Below, one piece after another: positions 7,539 through 18,744 of a stretch of 36,110 bases of DNA (positions are counted from its first letter, which is position 1; each line of letters opens with the position of its first letter). The stretch spans positions 1 through 36,110 of the forward strand of contig JALVTE010000056.1 of NCBI GenBank assembly GCA_027024155.1, given 5' to 3'. The position numbers were made by a program, and so were the translations under genes. This stretch comes from Campylobacteraceae bacterium. GTDB lineage: Bacteria; Campylobacterota; Campylobacteria; Campylobacterales; Sulfurovaceae. The notes beneath the pieces are model-generated. The model was not told where the DNA came from, made no database searches, and saw only the letters and a list, made by a program, of their open reading frames with translations.

Positions 7539-7934
7539 ATGATAAAGAATATAGAGTTTATTAAACACTTAGGCATTAAACAAGAAGGCAATAGTTTAAC
7601 TTTAGAGCCAAGAGAAGAGTTGCTAAACCATTTAGGCTCTATTCATGCAGGGGCTCTTTTTACTCTTGCCGAGAGTCAAAGTGGCTTAACTTTAATAGAA
7701 GGTTTTGGTAAGGTTAATGTAAAAGCTTTGCTTCGAAGTTCTAGTATAAAATACAGAGCAGAAGCAACTAGTAAACTAACAGCTATTGGTTCTATTAATC
7801 CAAAAGATATAAAAAAGTTCAATACCCAATTAAATAACAAAGGTAGAGCCTTAATAGATGTTGCCGTTAAAGTATTAAATTCAGAAAAGCACACTGTATT
7901 AACAGCTACATTTAACTGGTTTATACACTGCTGA
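7539..7934 (+). CDS. Hotdog-fold thioesterase-like protein (PaaI/DUF4442 type)
   Basis: A 131-aa single hotdog domain. NHLGSIHAGALFTLAES matches the PaaI-type pattern (N/HxGxxHxGAxxxLAE) that lines the acyl-CoA pocket. The following strand (ALLRSSSIKYRAEA) and C-terminal strand (VLTATFNWFI) complete the fold. The likely substrate is an acyl-CoA of unknown chain. It follows the CMD-like gene after 57 nt, with AAGGA before the ATG, and its last 14 nt overlap the convergent acpH-like gene. Joint control by the TetR protein is inferred from position. Confidence 0.75.
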   Translation: MIKNIEFIKHLGIKQEGNSLTLEPREELLNHLGSIHAGALFTLAESQSGLTLIEGFGKVNVKALLRSSSIKYRAEATSKLTAIGSINPKDIKKFNTQLNNKGRALIDVAVKVLNSEKHTVLTATFNWFIHC

Positions 7935-8574
7935 TACCTGCAAAATATGGCTTAATAGCTAAACTTCTCCAGTGCTGTATATCTTTATCGTGATAACTCT
8001 CTTTTACTCTTTGCATCAGTTGAGGAAAAAATATTAAAAACATCTCTTCTAACTCCTCTTTTTTCTCTTTAATTAGAGGAATATATCTCTTACAATTATC
8101 TTTAGCCAATGACTTAGTAGAGAGCCTATTATCTATGCGTTTAAAAGCTTCTATTACACCATCTATAGTTGCATAACTCTCTAACTGTTTACTTGCGACC
8201 ACCCTATGTATAACATATTGTGCATTTTTTGGGTAATTATCTATAGTATCAATCGCCATAAAACGAAAATTATCTAAAAAGTGTTGCCTCTCTAGTTTGC
8301 AATACTTATCCCAATGTTTGCTTAAAAAGTAGTCATATAAAATATCTAATACAACACCCTTTAAGTGACCTCTCGGTGTTAGTAAAGCCTTGCTTTTAGA
8401 GACTATCGGATGAGAATCGGTAAAATTATCTATAATTATGTGTGTCTTAATACCAGCATCTATTCTTCTGCTAGCTCCACTCCATTTTCTACATTTAAGT
8501 GGGTCTGCGAGCATATTTCCAAGTTGATGCTCTATATGATTTTCAGAAAGAAACACATGTGCTAACCAATTCAT
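7921..8574 (-). CDS. acpH: Acyl carrier protein phosphodiesterase-like protein
   Basis: A 217-aa DUF479/AcpH family protein. The N-terminus MNWLAHVFLS, then GNMLADPLKC, and IKTHIIIDNFTDSHPIV match the conserved regions of AcpH, an HD-related metal-dependent hydrolase that removes the phosphopantetheine arm from acyl carrier protein. His and Asp residues in THIIIDNFTDSHP are the probable metal ligands. An AAGGA site lies upstream of the ATG. It converges with the thioesterase gene (14-nt overlap) and lies downstream of murE on the same strand. The family call is solid; the activity in this clade is inferred. Confidence 0.82.
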   Translation of the reverse strand: MNWLAHVFLSENHIEHQLGNMLADPLKCRKWSGASRRIDAGIKTHIIIDNFTDSHPIVSKSKALLTPRGHLKGVVLDILYDYFLSKHWDKYCKLERQHFLDNFRFMAIDTIDNYPKNAQYVIHRVVASKQLESYATIDGVIEAFKRIDNRLSTKSLAKDNCKRYIPLIKEKKEELEEMFLIFFPQLMQRVKESYHDKDIQHWRSLAIKPYFAGISSV

Positions 8575-8645
8575 AATTTAAAAAATCCTTTTTGGGAATT
8601 ATTGTTTGTGCGATATGGTCACACAAACAAATAAATAATCAACAA

Positions 8646-9929
8646 TTAACCTATCCCCAATATTTCTTTAGCCACAACTCTATCATCAAATGGAATTTTT
8701 TCTCCACCTATATCTATATAATTTTCGTCGCCTTTACCTAAAATCAGCAATACTTCATCATCTTTTAGCTCATCTATCGCCTGCTTTATCGCCTCTTTTC
8801 TATCTACTGTTTTTACTACACCCTCTTTGCCCTCTAGCGGAGCAGCGATTTGCTCTATTATCTCTTTTGGGTCTTCGCTTCGTGGATTATCGCTTGTTAT
8901 ATAGAGTTTTTTTGCATATTTTGCTGCTGCTAAACCCATTTTTGGGCGCTTATCTCTGTCTCTATCGCCACCTGCACCAAATACTACCGAAATATCTCTA
9001 TCTTTTATGCTCTCTAAAACTTTTAACATTCCATCTGGAGTATGTGCGAAATCTACAATAACTGTTGGGTTATGCGATACTACTTCCATTCTACCACTAA
9101 CACCGCCAAAGCCTTCTACTGCTTCACAAATCTCTTCTAAGCTATTATCTGTAACTAATTTTACACCAGCAACAGCAGCAGCTAAATTATAAACATTAAA
9201 CAAACCTACCAAATTAGATTTAAATGTAGCAACTTTACCCATATTGTTAATTGCAGCAGTTATACCACCACTTAAACTATATGCATCGATTCTAAAACTA
9301 GATGGCTCTTCAAGCGAATATGTATATGTATTAATTTCATTATACATTATCTTTTTTATCTCATCTTTATTAATAAGCTTTAGGCTCTCATCTAAAAAGA
9401 ATTTACTCTTAACTGCTCTATACTCAGCTACAGTTTTATGATAATCTAAATGGTCTTGTGTAACATTAGTAAATATTTTTAATGCAAACTTTAAATCTTC
9501 TATTCTGTTTTGGTCAATCGCATGCGAGCTAACTTCCATTACAAAATACTCTCCACCTGCCTCTTTTGTCTGCTTAATATTATGTAGTGTCTGCAAAATA
9601 GATGGTGTAGTCAAACTTTTATCTTCTAATCTTTCATCGTTTAAAAAGAATCCTCTTGTCCCTTGCAAACCTGTGATATAACCTAAATCTGTAAGTATAG
9701 AGTAGATAATTGCGGCAGTTGTAGTTTTACCATTTGTACCAGTAATTCCAATAAGTTTTACACTATCTAATTCCCATATTTCTATAAGTTCTTTTGGAGT
9801 AATAACTTTTATATTTTCATCCAAACTATCAATATATCTACTATTTTGTGAGGTTTTTAAAAAATAAACCCCATCTTTAGCTTCACGAGTATCCTCAGTT
9901 ACAAATATTCCATTCTTTAACTCAAACAT
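8646..9929 (-). CDS. murE: UDP-MurNAc-tripeptide synthetase
   Basis: MurE adds the third residue, probably meso-diaminopimelate, to UDP-MurNAc-L-Ala-D-Glu in the cytoplasm. ITGTNGKTTTAAII is the Mur-ligase ATP loop, TTPSILQTLH and FVMEVSSHAIDQNR are central-domain motifs, and VDFAHTPDGM and SDNPRSEDP belong to the C-terminal domain. The DNPR string is the mark of diaminopimelate specificity. At 427 aa it is shorter than E. coli MurE (about 495 aa), mainly at the N-terminus, as in other Campylobacterota. Its start is ATG with a GGTGAT site. The small gene upstream (10036-10596) is on the same strand. Confidence 0.95.
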   Translation of the reverse strand: MFELKNGIFVTEDTREAKDGVYFLKTSQNSRYIDSLDENIKVITPKELIEIWELDSVKLIGITGTNGKTTTAAIIYSILTDLGYITGLQGTRGFFLNDERLEDKSLTTPSILQTLHNIKQTKEAGGEYFVMEVSSHAIDQNRIEDLKFALKIFTNVTQDHLDYHKTVAEYRAVKSKFFLDESLKLINKDEIKKIMYNEINTYTYSLEEPSSFRIDAYSLSGGITAAINNMGKVATFKSNLVGLFNVYNLAAAVAGVKLVTDNSLEEICEAVEGFGGVSGRMEVVSHNPTVIVDFAHTPDGMLKVLESIKDRDISVVFGAGGDRDRDKRPKMGLAAAKYAKKLYITSDNPRSEDPKEIIEQIAAPLEGKEGVVKTVDRKEAIKQAIDELKDDEVLLILGKGDENYIDIGGEKIPFDDRVVAKEILGIG

Positions 9930-10028
9930 ATAATCACCTATAATTATTTTACATATTATATCTAGTAAAGGCTAAGTTTTGGGTGTTTGGGTAGTAATAT
10001 TATAAGTGCACTATATCTCTTAATTAAG

Positions 10029-10052
10029 CAAAAGGCTACAGTTTGCCTTTTG
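10029..10052 (-). terminator. Hairpin at the end of the 10036-10596 gene
   Basis: CAAAAGGC (10029-10036) and GCCTTTTG (10045-10052) form an 8-bp stem over the stop codon. The run of T in the second arm on the minus strand gives a weak terminator look. It lies between the small gene and murE, which may therefore have its own promoter. Confidence 0.4.
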
Positions 10053-10596
10053 GTAATAGCGAGTAAAGAGTTAAAATATCTTGGTCATTCTCATAAGCTG
10101 GAGCATGTGTCTCTAAGTAATTCAAAGCAACACTATAGTAACCATTATCTGTTAATTTTTTTATAAAGTCAATAAATTGCCACTTCTTTGTAATAATTAC
10201 TTTGGTAGAAAAAATTGCATCTTCAAATGCCTCTCTAAAGTTCTCTTTTGTCTCTACTAATGCTAAGAAATCTTCATACTCTATTCCATCATATTTTGCT
10301 AAATCTGCATCAATAAGTTCATACACATCATCTTTTGTTGATACTATTAAATTTGTTATTAACTCTTCCATAGATTTTTTAATATTATCACTACTATTTT
10401 TGATACTTTGATAATAAAAATATAATACTTGAGCCTCTTCTTTAAATTCAAATCCCAAGTCTGATAATAAAGCTCCAATATATGCCTCTGAATTCTCCAT
10501 GTCGTTAGATAAAATTACAGCATAAAGACTTAAAGCATTTTTATAATCTTTCTCAATAAATAATTTCTCTGCTCTACTTAGTTGCTGTTTTATCAT
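10036..10596 (-). CDS. Conserved small TPR-like protein, function unknown
   Basis: A 186-aa soluble, acidic, helical protein with no signal peptide or membrane segment. The N-terminal part (AEKLFIEKDYKNALSLYAVILSND..SEAYIGALLSDLG) reads like one or two TPR helices, and a second such pair appears at the end (LTDNGYYSVALNYLETHAPAYENDQDILTLYSLLP). This fits a scaffold or binding role, but no partner can be named. It lies directly upstream of murE on the same strand. ATG with an AGGAT site. Confidence 0.7.
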   Translation of the reverse strand: MIKQQLSRAEKLFIEKDYKNALSLYAVILSNDMENSEAYIGALLSDLGFEFKEEAQVLYFYYQSIKNSSDNIKKSMEELITNLIVSTKDDVYELIDADLAKYDGIEYEDFLALVETKENFREAFEDAIFSTKVIITKKWQFIDFIKKLTDNGYYSVALNYLETHAPAYENDQDILTLYSLLPKGKL

Positions 10597-10740
10597 AATT
10601 ATCCTTCTTTAGTATTATATATAGTATTAAATGCAACTATAACACACTTATATTAACTAATAGTAAATATATGACAAATTTATAAAAAAATTGAAGAAAA
10701 ATGTTACAAAATTAACATTTTGAAGAAAAAAAGGTAAGTT

Positions 10741-10757
10741 TTAGGGCAAAGCCCTAA
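10741..10757 (-). terminator. Terminator-like hairpin after rplQ
   Basis: TTAGGGC-AAA-GCCCTAA forms a perfect 7-bp stem 10 nt past the rplQ stop codon. On the minus strand it is followed by AACTTACC and then a run of T, so it probably ends the alpha operon transcript. Confidence 0.65.
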
Positions 10758-10766
10758 GTAGTAGAG

Positions 10767-11117
10767 TTATACTCTTTCGATAATTGCCATCTCACTAGCA
10801 TCGCCACGACGAACTCTAGTTTTGATAATTCTAGTATATCCACCACTTCTATCTTTATACTCTGGTGCAATCTCTTCTACTAATTTTTTAGTACTCTCTT
10901 TACACTGAAGTTGTGCAAAAACAGCTCTATGTGCATTAAAATCAGCTTTTGCTGCTTTTGTAATTAACTTTTCGTAATACTTTCTAAGCTCTTTAGCTTT
11001 TGCTAAAGTTGTCTCTATTCTACCCTCGTTTGTAAGGGCAATCGCTAAGTTCTTAAGTAGAGCAGCTCTATGCTGAGACTTTCTATTAAGTTTGCGATAT
11101 CCATGTCTATGTCTCAT
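10767..11117 (-). CDS. rplQ: 50S ribosomal protein L17 (bL17)
   Basis: The 116-aa protein begins [20 protein letters not shown], the standard L17 N-terminus, and ends with ARRGD-type residues ([15 protein letters not shown]). Its length matches the family. It binds 23S rRNA near the exit tunnel. It is the last gene of the alpha operon, 12 nt after rpoA, with AAGGAT before the ATG and a hairpin terminator downstream. Confidence 0.97.
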   Translation of the reverse strand: MRHRHGYRKLNRKSQHRAALLKNLAIALTNEGRIETTLAKAKELRKYYEKLITKAAKADFNAHRAVFAQLQCKESTKKLVEEIAPEYKDRSGGYTRIIKTRVRRGDASEMAIIERV

Positions 11118-11129
11118 GGTAATCCTTTA

Positions 11130-12131
11130 TTAATTATTTTTTAACTGCTTAATTTTATCTATTAAATCAGCTCTCAACTTGCCATCAAGTTCATAATCTT
11201 TACCAAAACCATGGCTCTCTAAAGTGTGTAAAATCTCATCTAAAGACTTTTTACCAAGGTTTTTAATAGATTTAATCTCATTTTCGCTCATTAATACAAG
11301 CTCACCAATAAATTTAATACCAGCTCTCTCTAAAGAGTTAGAGCTTCTTGCACTAAATCCTAACATATCTATTGGTATAAGAAGAGTCTTTAATGCACTC
11401 TCACTCTTACCTTTAGTTTTTGTTGCTTCTAAATCAATATCGAACACTTGACCAAAGATATTCATCTGTTTATTCATTGTCTCCAATGCGTTACCAAATG
11501 CATCTCTTGGTGAAATCTGTCCATCAGTCTCTATTTCGAAAACAATTTTTTCAAAATTAGGATTGTCATCTACAAGTACATTCTCAATTTTATAGTTAGC
11601 ACTTCTAACTGGTGTAAAGAATGCATCTAATGCAATAGCTTCACTATCTACACTATCTATTAACTCTTCACTAGGTACATAACCAATACCCTTAGCAATT
11701 TCTATTGTGAAGTTTAGCTCTGCATCTTCATTTAGAGTTGCTAATACTAAATCGCCATCAATAACTTCAACTTGATCATTTGCTAATTCGCTAGCTTTAA
11801 TCTCTTTGGGACCACTAAAGCTATAATTAACTACTGCACGCTCTAACTCATCTTTAATTATAAATCTGATATTTTTAAGATTCATAATAAATACTGCGAT
11901 ATCCTCTTTCATACCGCGTACTGAATCGAACTCGTGTAGTACACCATCTATCTTTAAAGAGATTGGTGCATAACCTATTGAGCTACCTAAAATTAGGCGT
12001 CTTAAAGGGTGTGCTAGTGTAATAGCAAACCCAGGCTCAAATGGTGCAGCAGTAATAACTGCTCTGTTTTTACCAGCCTCTTGAATATCAACATCATTTG
12101 GTACTTCAGGAGCAACTTTAATTTTATTCAT
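11130..12131 (-). CDS. rpoA: RNA polymerase alpha subunit
   Basis: The 333-aa protein has an N-terminal domain for polymerase assembly (FEPGFAITLAHPLRRLILGSS; conserved LGxxLRR-like stretch) and a C-terminal domain with helix-hairpin-helix (FIGELVLMSENEIKSIKNLGKKSLDEI) that contacts UP elements and activators. A flexible Lys/Ser-rich linker (TKTKGKSESALKTLLIPIDML) lies between. It follows rpsD by 18 nt in the alpha operon and precedes rplQ. It shows no sign of truncation. Confidence 0.97.
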   Translation of the reverse strand: MNKIKVAPEVPNDVDIQEAGKNRAVITAAPFEPGFAITLAHPLRRLILGSSIGYAPISLKIDGVLHEFDSVRGMKEDIAVFIMNLKNIRFIIKDELERAVVNYSFSGPKEIKASELANDQVEVIDGDLVLATLNEDAELNFTIEIAKGIGYVPSEELIDSVDSEAIALDAFFTPVRSANYKIENVLVDDNPNFEKIVFEIETDGQISPRDAFGNALETMNKQMNIFGQVFDIDLEATKTKGKSESALKTLLIPIDMLGFSARSSNSLERAGIKFIGELVLMSENEIKSIKNLGKKSLDEILHTLESHGFGKDYELDGKLRADLIDKIKQLKNN

Positions 12132-12149
12132 TATGCAAGCCTTTGCTTA

Positions 12150-12776
12150 TTATTTAGAGTAAAGCTCAACGATAAAGCGCTCTTCTACTGGAATCTTAAC
12201 TTCTTCTCTCTCTGGAGTTCTAGTAAAGATACCAAATAGTTTATCCTTCTCAACATCTACCCACTCAACAATACCAGTTTGGTTTGTAAGCTCTATAGAT
12301 CTAGCAATTTGTGGGTTGCTTTTACTTTTTTCTCTAATTTCAATTTTTTGTCCAGCTTTTACTCTGAAAGATGGAATATCTACTCTTTTACCATCAACTA
12401 AAATGTGTCCATGGTTTACAAGTTGTCTAGCAAATGCTCTAGTAGTTGCAAAACCCATTCTGTAAACTACATTGTCAAGTCTTTGCTCTAGTAACTGGAT
12501 TAATAATTCACCAGTGTTGCCTTCTTTTCTTGAAGCCTCTTTAAATAGGGCTCTAAATTGTTTTTCGCTAACACCGTACATAAATTTAGCTTTTTGCTTC
12601 TCACGAAGTTGCATACCATATTCGCTAATTTTTGAACGACGCTGACCATGCTGACCAGGTGCATATGGGCGTTTTTCTAAAGCACTTTTACCTGCTAATC
12701 TTCTCTCGCCCTTCATTCCTAAATCAACGCCAAGTCTTCTTTCAAGTTTCTCTCTTGGACCTCTATATCTTGCCAT
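12150..12776 (-). CDS. rpsD: 30S ribosomal protein S4 (uS4)
   Basis: The 208-aa protein starts [16 protein letters not shown] and carries the S4 RNA-binding fold ([39 protein letters not shown], about residues 95-135). It nucleates 30S assembly on 16S rRNA. In Escherichia coli S4 also represses translation of this operon by binding a pseudoknot in its mRNA. The leader at 13698-13850 here contains a possible counterpart, although its shape differs. Confidence 0.97.
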   Translation of the reverse strand: MARYRGPREKLERRLGVDLGMKGERRLAGKSALEKRPYAPGQHGQRRSKISEYGMQLREKQKAKFMYGVSEKQFRALFKEASRKEGNTGELLIQLLEQRLDNVVYRMGFATTRAFARQLVNHGHILVDGKRVDIPSFRVKAGQKIEIREKSKSNPQIARSIELTNQTGIVEWVDVEKDKLFGIFTRTPEREEVKIPVEERFIVELYSK

Positions 12777-12827
12777 TTAATTACCTTTTTTTACTTAAAT
12801 CTTAATATTAGTTTTAAACTAATTTAG

Positions 12828-13202
12828 TTACACACGACGCTTTTTAGGAGGACGACATCCATTATGTGGTAATGGAGTAATATCTTTAAAGAATATTACA
12901 CGAATCCCCTCTATTGCTCCTACGCTCTTAACAGCAGTCTCTCTACCAGAACCAGGACCTTGTACTTTAATTCCTACCTCTTTAATTCCATACTCTTTTG
13001 CTTTAGTCATAGCATCTTCTACAGCTTGTTGTGCTGCGTATGGAGTAGATTTTTTACTACCTTTGAACCCTAGGCTTCCTGCACTGCTCCACGCTAGTAC
13101 ATTACCCATCTCGTCTGTAACAGTAATTACAGTATTGTTAAATGTTGCAGCGATATACACAACACCTTTCGCAACTTGCTTTTTAATTTTTCTTTTTGCC
13201 AT
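12828..13202 (-). CDS. rpsK: 30S ribosomal protein S11 (uS11)
   Basis: The 124-aa protein contains [30 protein letters not shown] and the C-terminal [15 protein letters not shown], all standard for S11 of the 30S platform. It sits 16 nt after rpsM and 51 nt before rpsD in the alpha operon. Its length is normal. Confidence 0.97.
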   Translation of the reverse strand: MAKRKIKKQVAKGVVYIAATFNNTVITVTDEMGNVLAWSSAGSLGFKGSKKSTPYAAQQAVEDAMTKAKEYGIKEVGIKVQGPGSGRETAVKSVGAIEGIRVIFFKDITPLPHNGCRPPKKRRV

Positions 13203-13218
13203 TTGCCATTGCTCCTAA

Positions 13219-13581
13219 TTATGCTGCGCCAACAGTTTTACGCTTACCTTTTCTAGTACGCGCATTTGTCTTAGTCTTCTGACCACGAACCGGCAGACCT
13301 CTTCTATGGCGTAAACCACGATAACTTCCTAAGTCCATTAATGTTTTGATATCAAGCATTACTTTTTTACGAAGGTCTCCCTCCACCATGTAATTCTCTT
13401 GAATTTCATTACGAATTGTAGCAGCTTCTGTATCTGTTAATTCATGAACTCTCTTATTATAATCGATGCCAGTTGCATCTAAAATTTTTCTTGAAGTTGT
13501 TAAACCTATACCATAGATATAAGTTAAAGCATACTCCATTCTCTTGTTTTTTGGTAAATCAACCCCTGCAATACGAGCCAT
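13219..13581 (-). CDS. rpsM: 30S ribosomal protein S13 (uS13)
   Basis: The 120-aa protein starts [20 protein letters not shown] and contains [25 protein letters not shown], the S13 tail that contacts P-site tRNA and bridges to the 50S subunit. It begins 2 nt after the rpmJ stop codon, so the two are probably translated in a coupled way. Confidence 0.97.
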   Translation of the reverse strand: MARIAGVDLPKNKRMEYALTYIYGIGLTTSRKILDATGIDYNKRVHELTDTEAATIRNEIQENYMVEGDLRKKVMLDIKTLMDLGSYRGLRHRRGLPVRGQKTKTNARTRKGKRKTVGAA

Positions 13582-13583
13582 AC

Positions 13584-13697
13584 TTATCCTTGTCTCTGTT
13601 TATGTTTAGGATTCTTACAAATCACTCTTACGATACCTTTGCGCTTAATAACTTTACAGTCATCGCACATCTTCTTTACTGATGGTCTTACCTTCAT
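13584..13697 (-). CDS. rpmJ: 50S ribosomal protein L36 (bL36)
   Basis: A 37-aa protein starting [20 protein letters not shown]. Cys11, Cys14, Cys27 and His32 form the usual zinc site, so this is the zinc-binding form of L36. An AGGAG Shine-Dalgarno (13704-13708) lies 6 nt before the ATG. It is the first gene after the structured leader, and rpsM follows 2 nt after its stop. The gene is too short for usual length cut-offs but is clear. Confidence 0.96.
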   Translation of the reverse strand: MKVRPSVKKMCDDCKVIKRKGIVRVICKNPKHKQRQG

Positions 13698-13850
13698 AAG
13701 GTACTCCTAAATTTTCTTTTACACCTAAAATTTGCGTGGAATAACGAGTTTTAGCATTCGCCATATTGATATTCCAGCCCTTATATAGACGGTGTAAGCT
13801 ATATAAAAGCTCTTCACGCAGTCCCTACCTACAATATAAGAGGGGTCGCA
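13698..13850 (-). ncRNA. Structured mRNA leader of the alpha operon (three-way junction with pseudoknot)
   Basis: On the minus strand the transcript from the -10 box at 13851-13856 would run about 150 nt to rpmJ. It can form P1 (UGCGUG/CACGCA, 13815-13820 with 13733-13738), P3 (AGCUUUUAUAUAG/CUAUAUAAGGGCU, 13 bp, 13799-13811 with 13776-13788) and P2 (GGAAUA/UAUUCC, 13770-13775 with 13738-13743). The helices are adjacent, making a compact three-way junction. The P3 loop (UUACACC, 13791-13797) is exactly complementary to GGUGUAA at 13719-13725, about 10 nt before the AGGAG site, so a pseudoknot could hide the ribosome site. P3 has two G-U pairs on this strand that would be C-A mismatches on the other, which supports the minus-strand RNA. 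It is probably an autoregulatory leader, by analogy with S4 control in E. coli. Confidence 0.6.
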
Positions 13851-13856
13851 ATTATA
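13851..13856 (-). promoter_or_regulatory. -10 box of the alpha operon leader
   Basis: TATAAT on the minus strand within TTTTAATATAATTGCG. The start of transcription would be near 13844, just before the ACCCCUC that opens the leader. No clear -35 box is seen. Confidence 0.5.
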
Positions 13857-13923
13857 TTAAAATATTACTTTTGATTAGTTTAATTTTGAGAAATTATATT
13901 AGAAGTGCCATGAAGATTAGTCT

Positions 13924-13949
13924 AAACCTACACATTACAGTGTAGGTTT
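13924..13949. terminator. Perfect 10-bp hairpin
   Basis: AAACCTACAC (13924-13933) and GTGTAGGTTT (13940-13949) pair around a 6-nt loop, with TTTT following on the plus strand and no strong T run on the minus strand. It lies just downstream of the DUF2059 gene (minus) and upstream of the alpha operon promoter, so it probably separates the two. Confidence 0.6.
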
Positions 13950-13966
13950 TTAATTAAAAATCAAAG

Positions 13967-14479
13967 TTATTTTTTTGCTTGTGCTTTAGGAGTTAAAGCT
14001 TTCATCATAATTTTCTTTAATTCATCAATATGAGCCATTACGCTACTTGAACCAAGTTTTTTACCCTCTTGCATAATTTGAGGCATAAGCTTAATACTCT
14101 TTTGTCCAACTTCAGATTCATAAAATTTCTTTAACTCTCCAAGCTCTTTTACAGTATAATGTTTTGCATAAATTGCAGCCATTTTATCTTTTATAGTATC
14201 CCAGCCAATATATTTAGTATAGAATGCTTTAATTTCACCTTCAACACTCTTTAACTTTGGTTGTCTTAAAACCAAACTTTTAGTAGCTTGGTCAATCATT
14301 TTCGCATAACTATTTTTAATACCCATAGATGCAACTAACTCTTTTGCAGCTTCTAATCTTGCAGAATCAACTTTAACCTCTTTTGTAGCATTTGTATCTA
14401 CTTTAGCTGCCTCTGCATTTACTACAGCTGGCATAGCCAAAGCTACAACTAAAGCAATTTTTGAAACTATTTTCAACAT
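13967..14479 (-). CDS. Secreted DUF2059-type protein
   Basis: I chose the ATG at 14479 (170 aa). It has AAAGGAT upstream and begins directly with a signal peptide (MLKIVSKIALVVALAMPAVVNA, cleavage after NA), whereas the longer frame adds 11 unlikely residues. The mature part is helical: SARLEAAKELVASMGIKNSYAKMI near the start and YTVKELGELKKFYESEVGQKSIKLMPQIMQ in the middle, which matches the DUF2059 pattern (FT.eEl.el..Fy.S..G.k...k.P). The role is unknown; it is periplasmic. It is probably a single-gene unit ended by the hairpin at 13924-13949. Confidence 0.8.
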   Translation of the reverse strand: MLKIVSKIALVVALAMPAVVNAEAAKVDTNATKEVKVDSARLEAAKELVASMGIKNSYAKMIDQATKSLVLRQPKLKSVEGEIKAFYTKYIGWDTIKDKMAAIYAKHYTVKELGELKKFYESEVGQKSIKLMPQIMQEGKKLGSSSVMAHIDELKKIMMKALTPKAQAKK

Positions 14480-14567
14480 TTGTATCCTTTTGTTTTTTTG
14501 AAATAATACCATAAAATTATATTATTTCAATTAAGGGCAAGACTAAAAATCGATTAATGCTTTTAAT

Positions 14568-15428
14568 TTAAAGATTTCTATACTCTACATACTCTTTAGG
14601 CAAAAGATAATCTTCTGTCTTAATAAGGCAGTCATACTCTCCAGCTTTATAGCCTATTTCAAAAAGTTTATCCAAGGCTTTTATCTGTAAATCACTAAGA
14701 GTTACAGATTCATCAGATGCATACATATCTAAATACTTCTCTAACATTTTATCTTCGATTCTAACTAACTTTTTTGCTACCAATAAATCGCTAAGCTCTT
14801 CTTTTCTCTCTACCGCAACTTTTACGCCATCTATTAATATATCTTCTATCTCTATCGCCCTATTTAATGGGAGAGAGCGACGAATTGCCATTCCGCCAAG
14901 TGGTAGGGGTAGTCCCTCTCCTGCCAACTCTTGCCACCAATCCCAAAGCTCTAACTCAACCTCTAAGCTATCATCAAAATCTAGTATAGATTCGTGAATT
15001 AGCATACCTGCATCTACCTTGCCACTAACTACAGCCTCTTCAATCTCCAAGAAGTTCATATACTCGATTCTAGCTTTTGGGTACTTCATTCTAACCAACA
15101 TTGCATTGGTTGTGTTTTCGCCTGAGAGTGCAAGTTTTAGGTTATCGCGAAGCTTTTTTCCTTTTTGCTTTATAAGTTTTGGTCCATATCCACTACCAAA
15201 GCTCACAGCAGTTCTAAGCATTGCATATTCATCGCGGATTTTTGGATACATTCCAAAGCTAATTGCAGTTACTGGGTACTCGTTTTGCATAGCCTTTACA
15301 TTCAAAGTTTCAATATCTAGGGCAGTGTTTGTAAATTCGTAATCTTTTGTATCTACCCAGCCAAATTTAATAGCGTAATACATAAAAATATCATCTGCAT
15401 CTGGTGAGTGTGCTATATCGATTTTCAT
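14568..15428 (-). CDS. mqnD: MqnD-family protein (1,4-dihydroxy-6-naphthoate synthase)
   Basis: A 286-aa protein with a periplasmic-binding-protein-like fold used as an enzyme in the futalosine pathway of menaquinone synthesis. It begins IDIAHSPDADDIFMYYAI, in place of the common SPCPNDTFIF, and has AISFGMYP, LSGENTTNAMLVRMKYP and LPLPLGGMAIRRSLPL, the last being a strong MqnD mark. No signal peptide is present, so it is cytoplasmic. It is divergent from recA. MqnA is a paralogue and the main alternative. The pathway is usual in Campylobacterota. Confidence 0.82.
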   Translation of the reverse strand: MKIDIAHSPDADDIFMYYAIKFGWVDTKDYEFTNTALDIETLNVKAMQNEYPVTAISFGMYPKIRDEYAMLRTAVSFGSGYGPKLIKQKGKKLRDNLKLALSGENTTNAMLVRMKYPKARIEYMNFLEIEEAVVSGKVDAGMLIHESILDFDDSLEVELELWDWWQELAGEGLPLPLGGMAIRRSLPLNRAIEIEDILIDGVKVAVERKEELSDLLVAKKLVRIEDKMLEKYLDMYASDESVTLSDLQIKALDKLFEIGYKAGEYDCLIKTEDYLLPKEYVEYRNL

Positions 15429-15537
15429 TAATATCCTTAAGTTTTTTATAGCCCTAAGCTCTAAGCTTTTCTTTTAAAGTTCCAACTTCAAAAGAAAATT
15501 TTTGCTAATTGTAGCTTAAATTTGATGAAAATATTGA

Positions 15538-15543
15538 TACAAT
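15538..15543 (+). promoter_or_regulatory. -10 box of recA
   Basis: TACAAT within TGATACAAT lies 26 nt before the recA ATG, an extended -10 form. AAAGG lies 8 nt before the ATG. I see no SOS box of LexA type nearby, in line with the lack of LexA in Campylobacterota. Confidence 0.45.
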
Positions 15544-15568
15544 AAGAAAAATTTTAAAAGGTTTATTA

Positions 15569-18166
<2,598 letters not shown>

Positions 18167-18176
18167 ACTATTACTG

Positions 18177-18641
18177 CTACATTCCTCTTAAAATTACACC
18201 AATTAGTATAGCAATTACTCCGAGCAAAATATTTATAGGAAGTAAAATAGTAGGTAATATTTTAACACACTTTTTAGCATCTTCTAACTTTCCACTATCA
18301 AATAGTTTTTGAGCTTTTGCTCTTTTTATATACATAAATATAAAATTTAGTGTCATTATCGTCCAAATAAGCTCTTTAATATGTGTTAAAGTCCCTTTTA
18401 TACCTGATAATTCAAAAATGATACCAGTAAGTAACAAAATTAATATAAATGGAATAACTAAATTAAAGAGTCTTCCTACAATTTGTAGAGTTTTACCCAA
18501 TTTTACTTTGCCATCTTCTATACTCTGAAGTGCTGGATGTACTGCCACACGAATCGCTATCATACCACCTATCCATATTACTGCTGAAATTACATGTAAA
18601 AAAACTAATATTGTTGAATAATTACTGAAAAAATCTTGCAT
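18177..18641 (-). CDS. Four-helix integral membrane protein (CopD-like)
   Basis: A 154-aa membrane protein with about four hydrophobic helices (near residues 10-30, 55-80, 88-108 and 128-152). The first contains LHVISAVIWIGGMIAIRVAVHPAL, similar to the HxxxxxxWxGG motif of CopD-domain and related haem/copper-linked membrane proteins. It is convergent with the FtsB-like gene. AAGGAT lies before the ATG. Substrate or partner is unknown. Confidence 0.7.
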   Translation of the reverse strand: MQDFFSNYSTILVFLHVISAVIWIGGMIAIRVAVHPALQSIEDGKVKLGKTLQIVGRLFNLVIPFILILLLTGIIFELSGIKGTLTHIKELIWTIMTLNFIFMYIKRAKAQKLFDSGKLEDAKKCVKILPTILLPINILLGVIAILIGVILRGM

Positions 18642-18744
18642 ACTTTATCCTTCTTTTTTTTCGAAAGAATACTATAGGATTATTAAAATAAGGTTATTTT
18701 GAAATTTTTATGTAGAAATCTCACCCCGAGAGGAGCGAGTTACT

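Noticed and set aside
13733-13820. A plus-strand small RNA at the three-way junction
   Set aside because: On the plus strand the long helix has two C-A mismatches that are G-U pairs on the minus strand, and the promoter and gene order point to minus.
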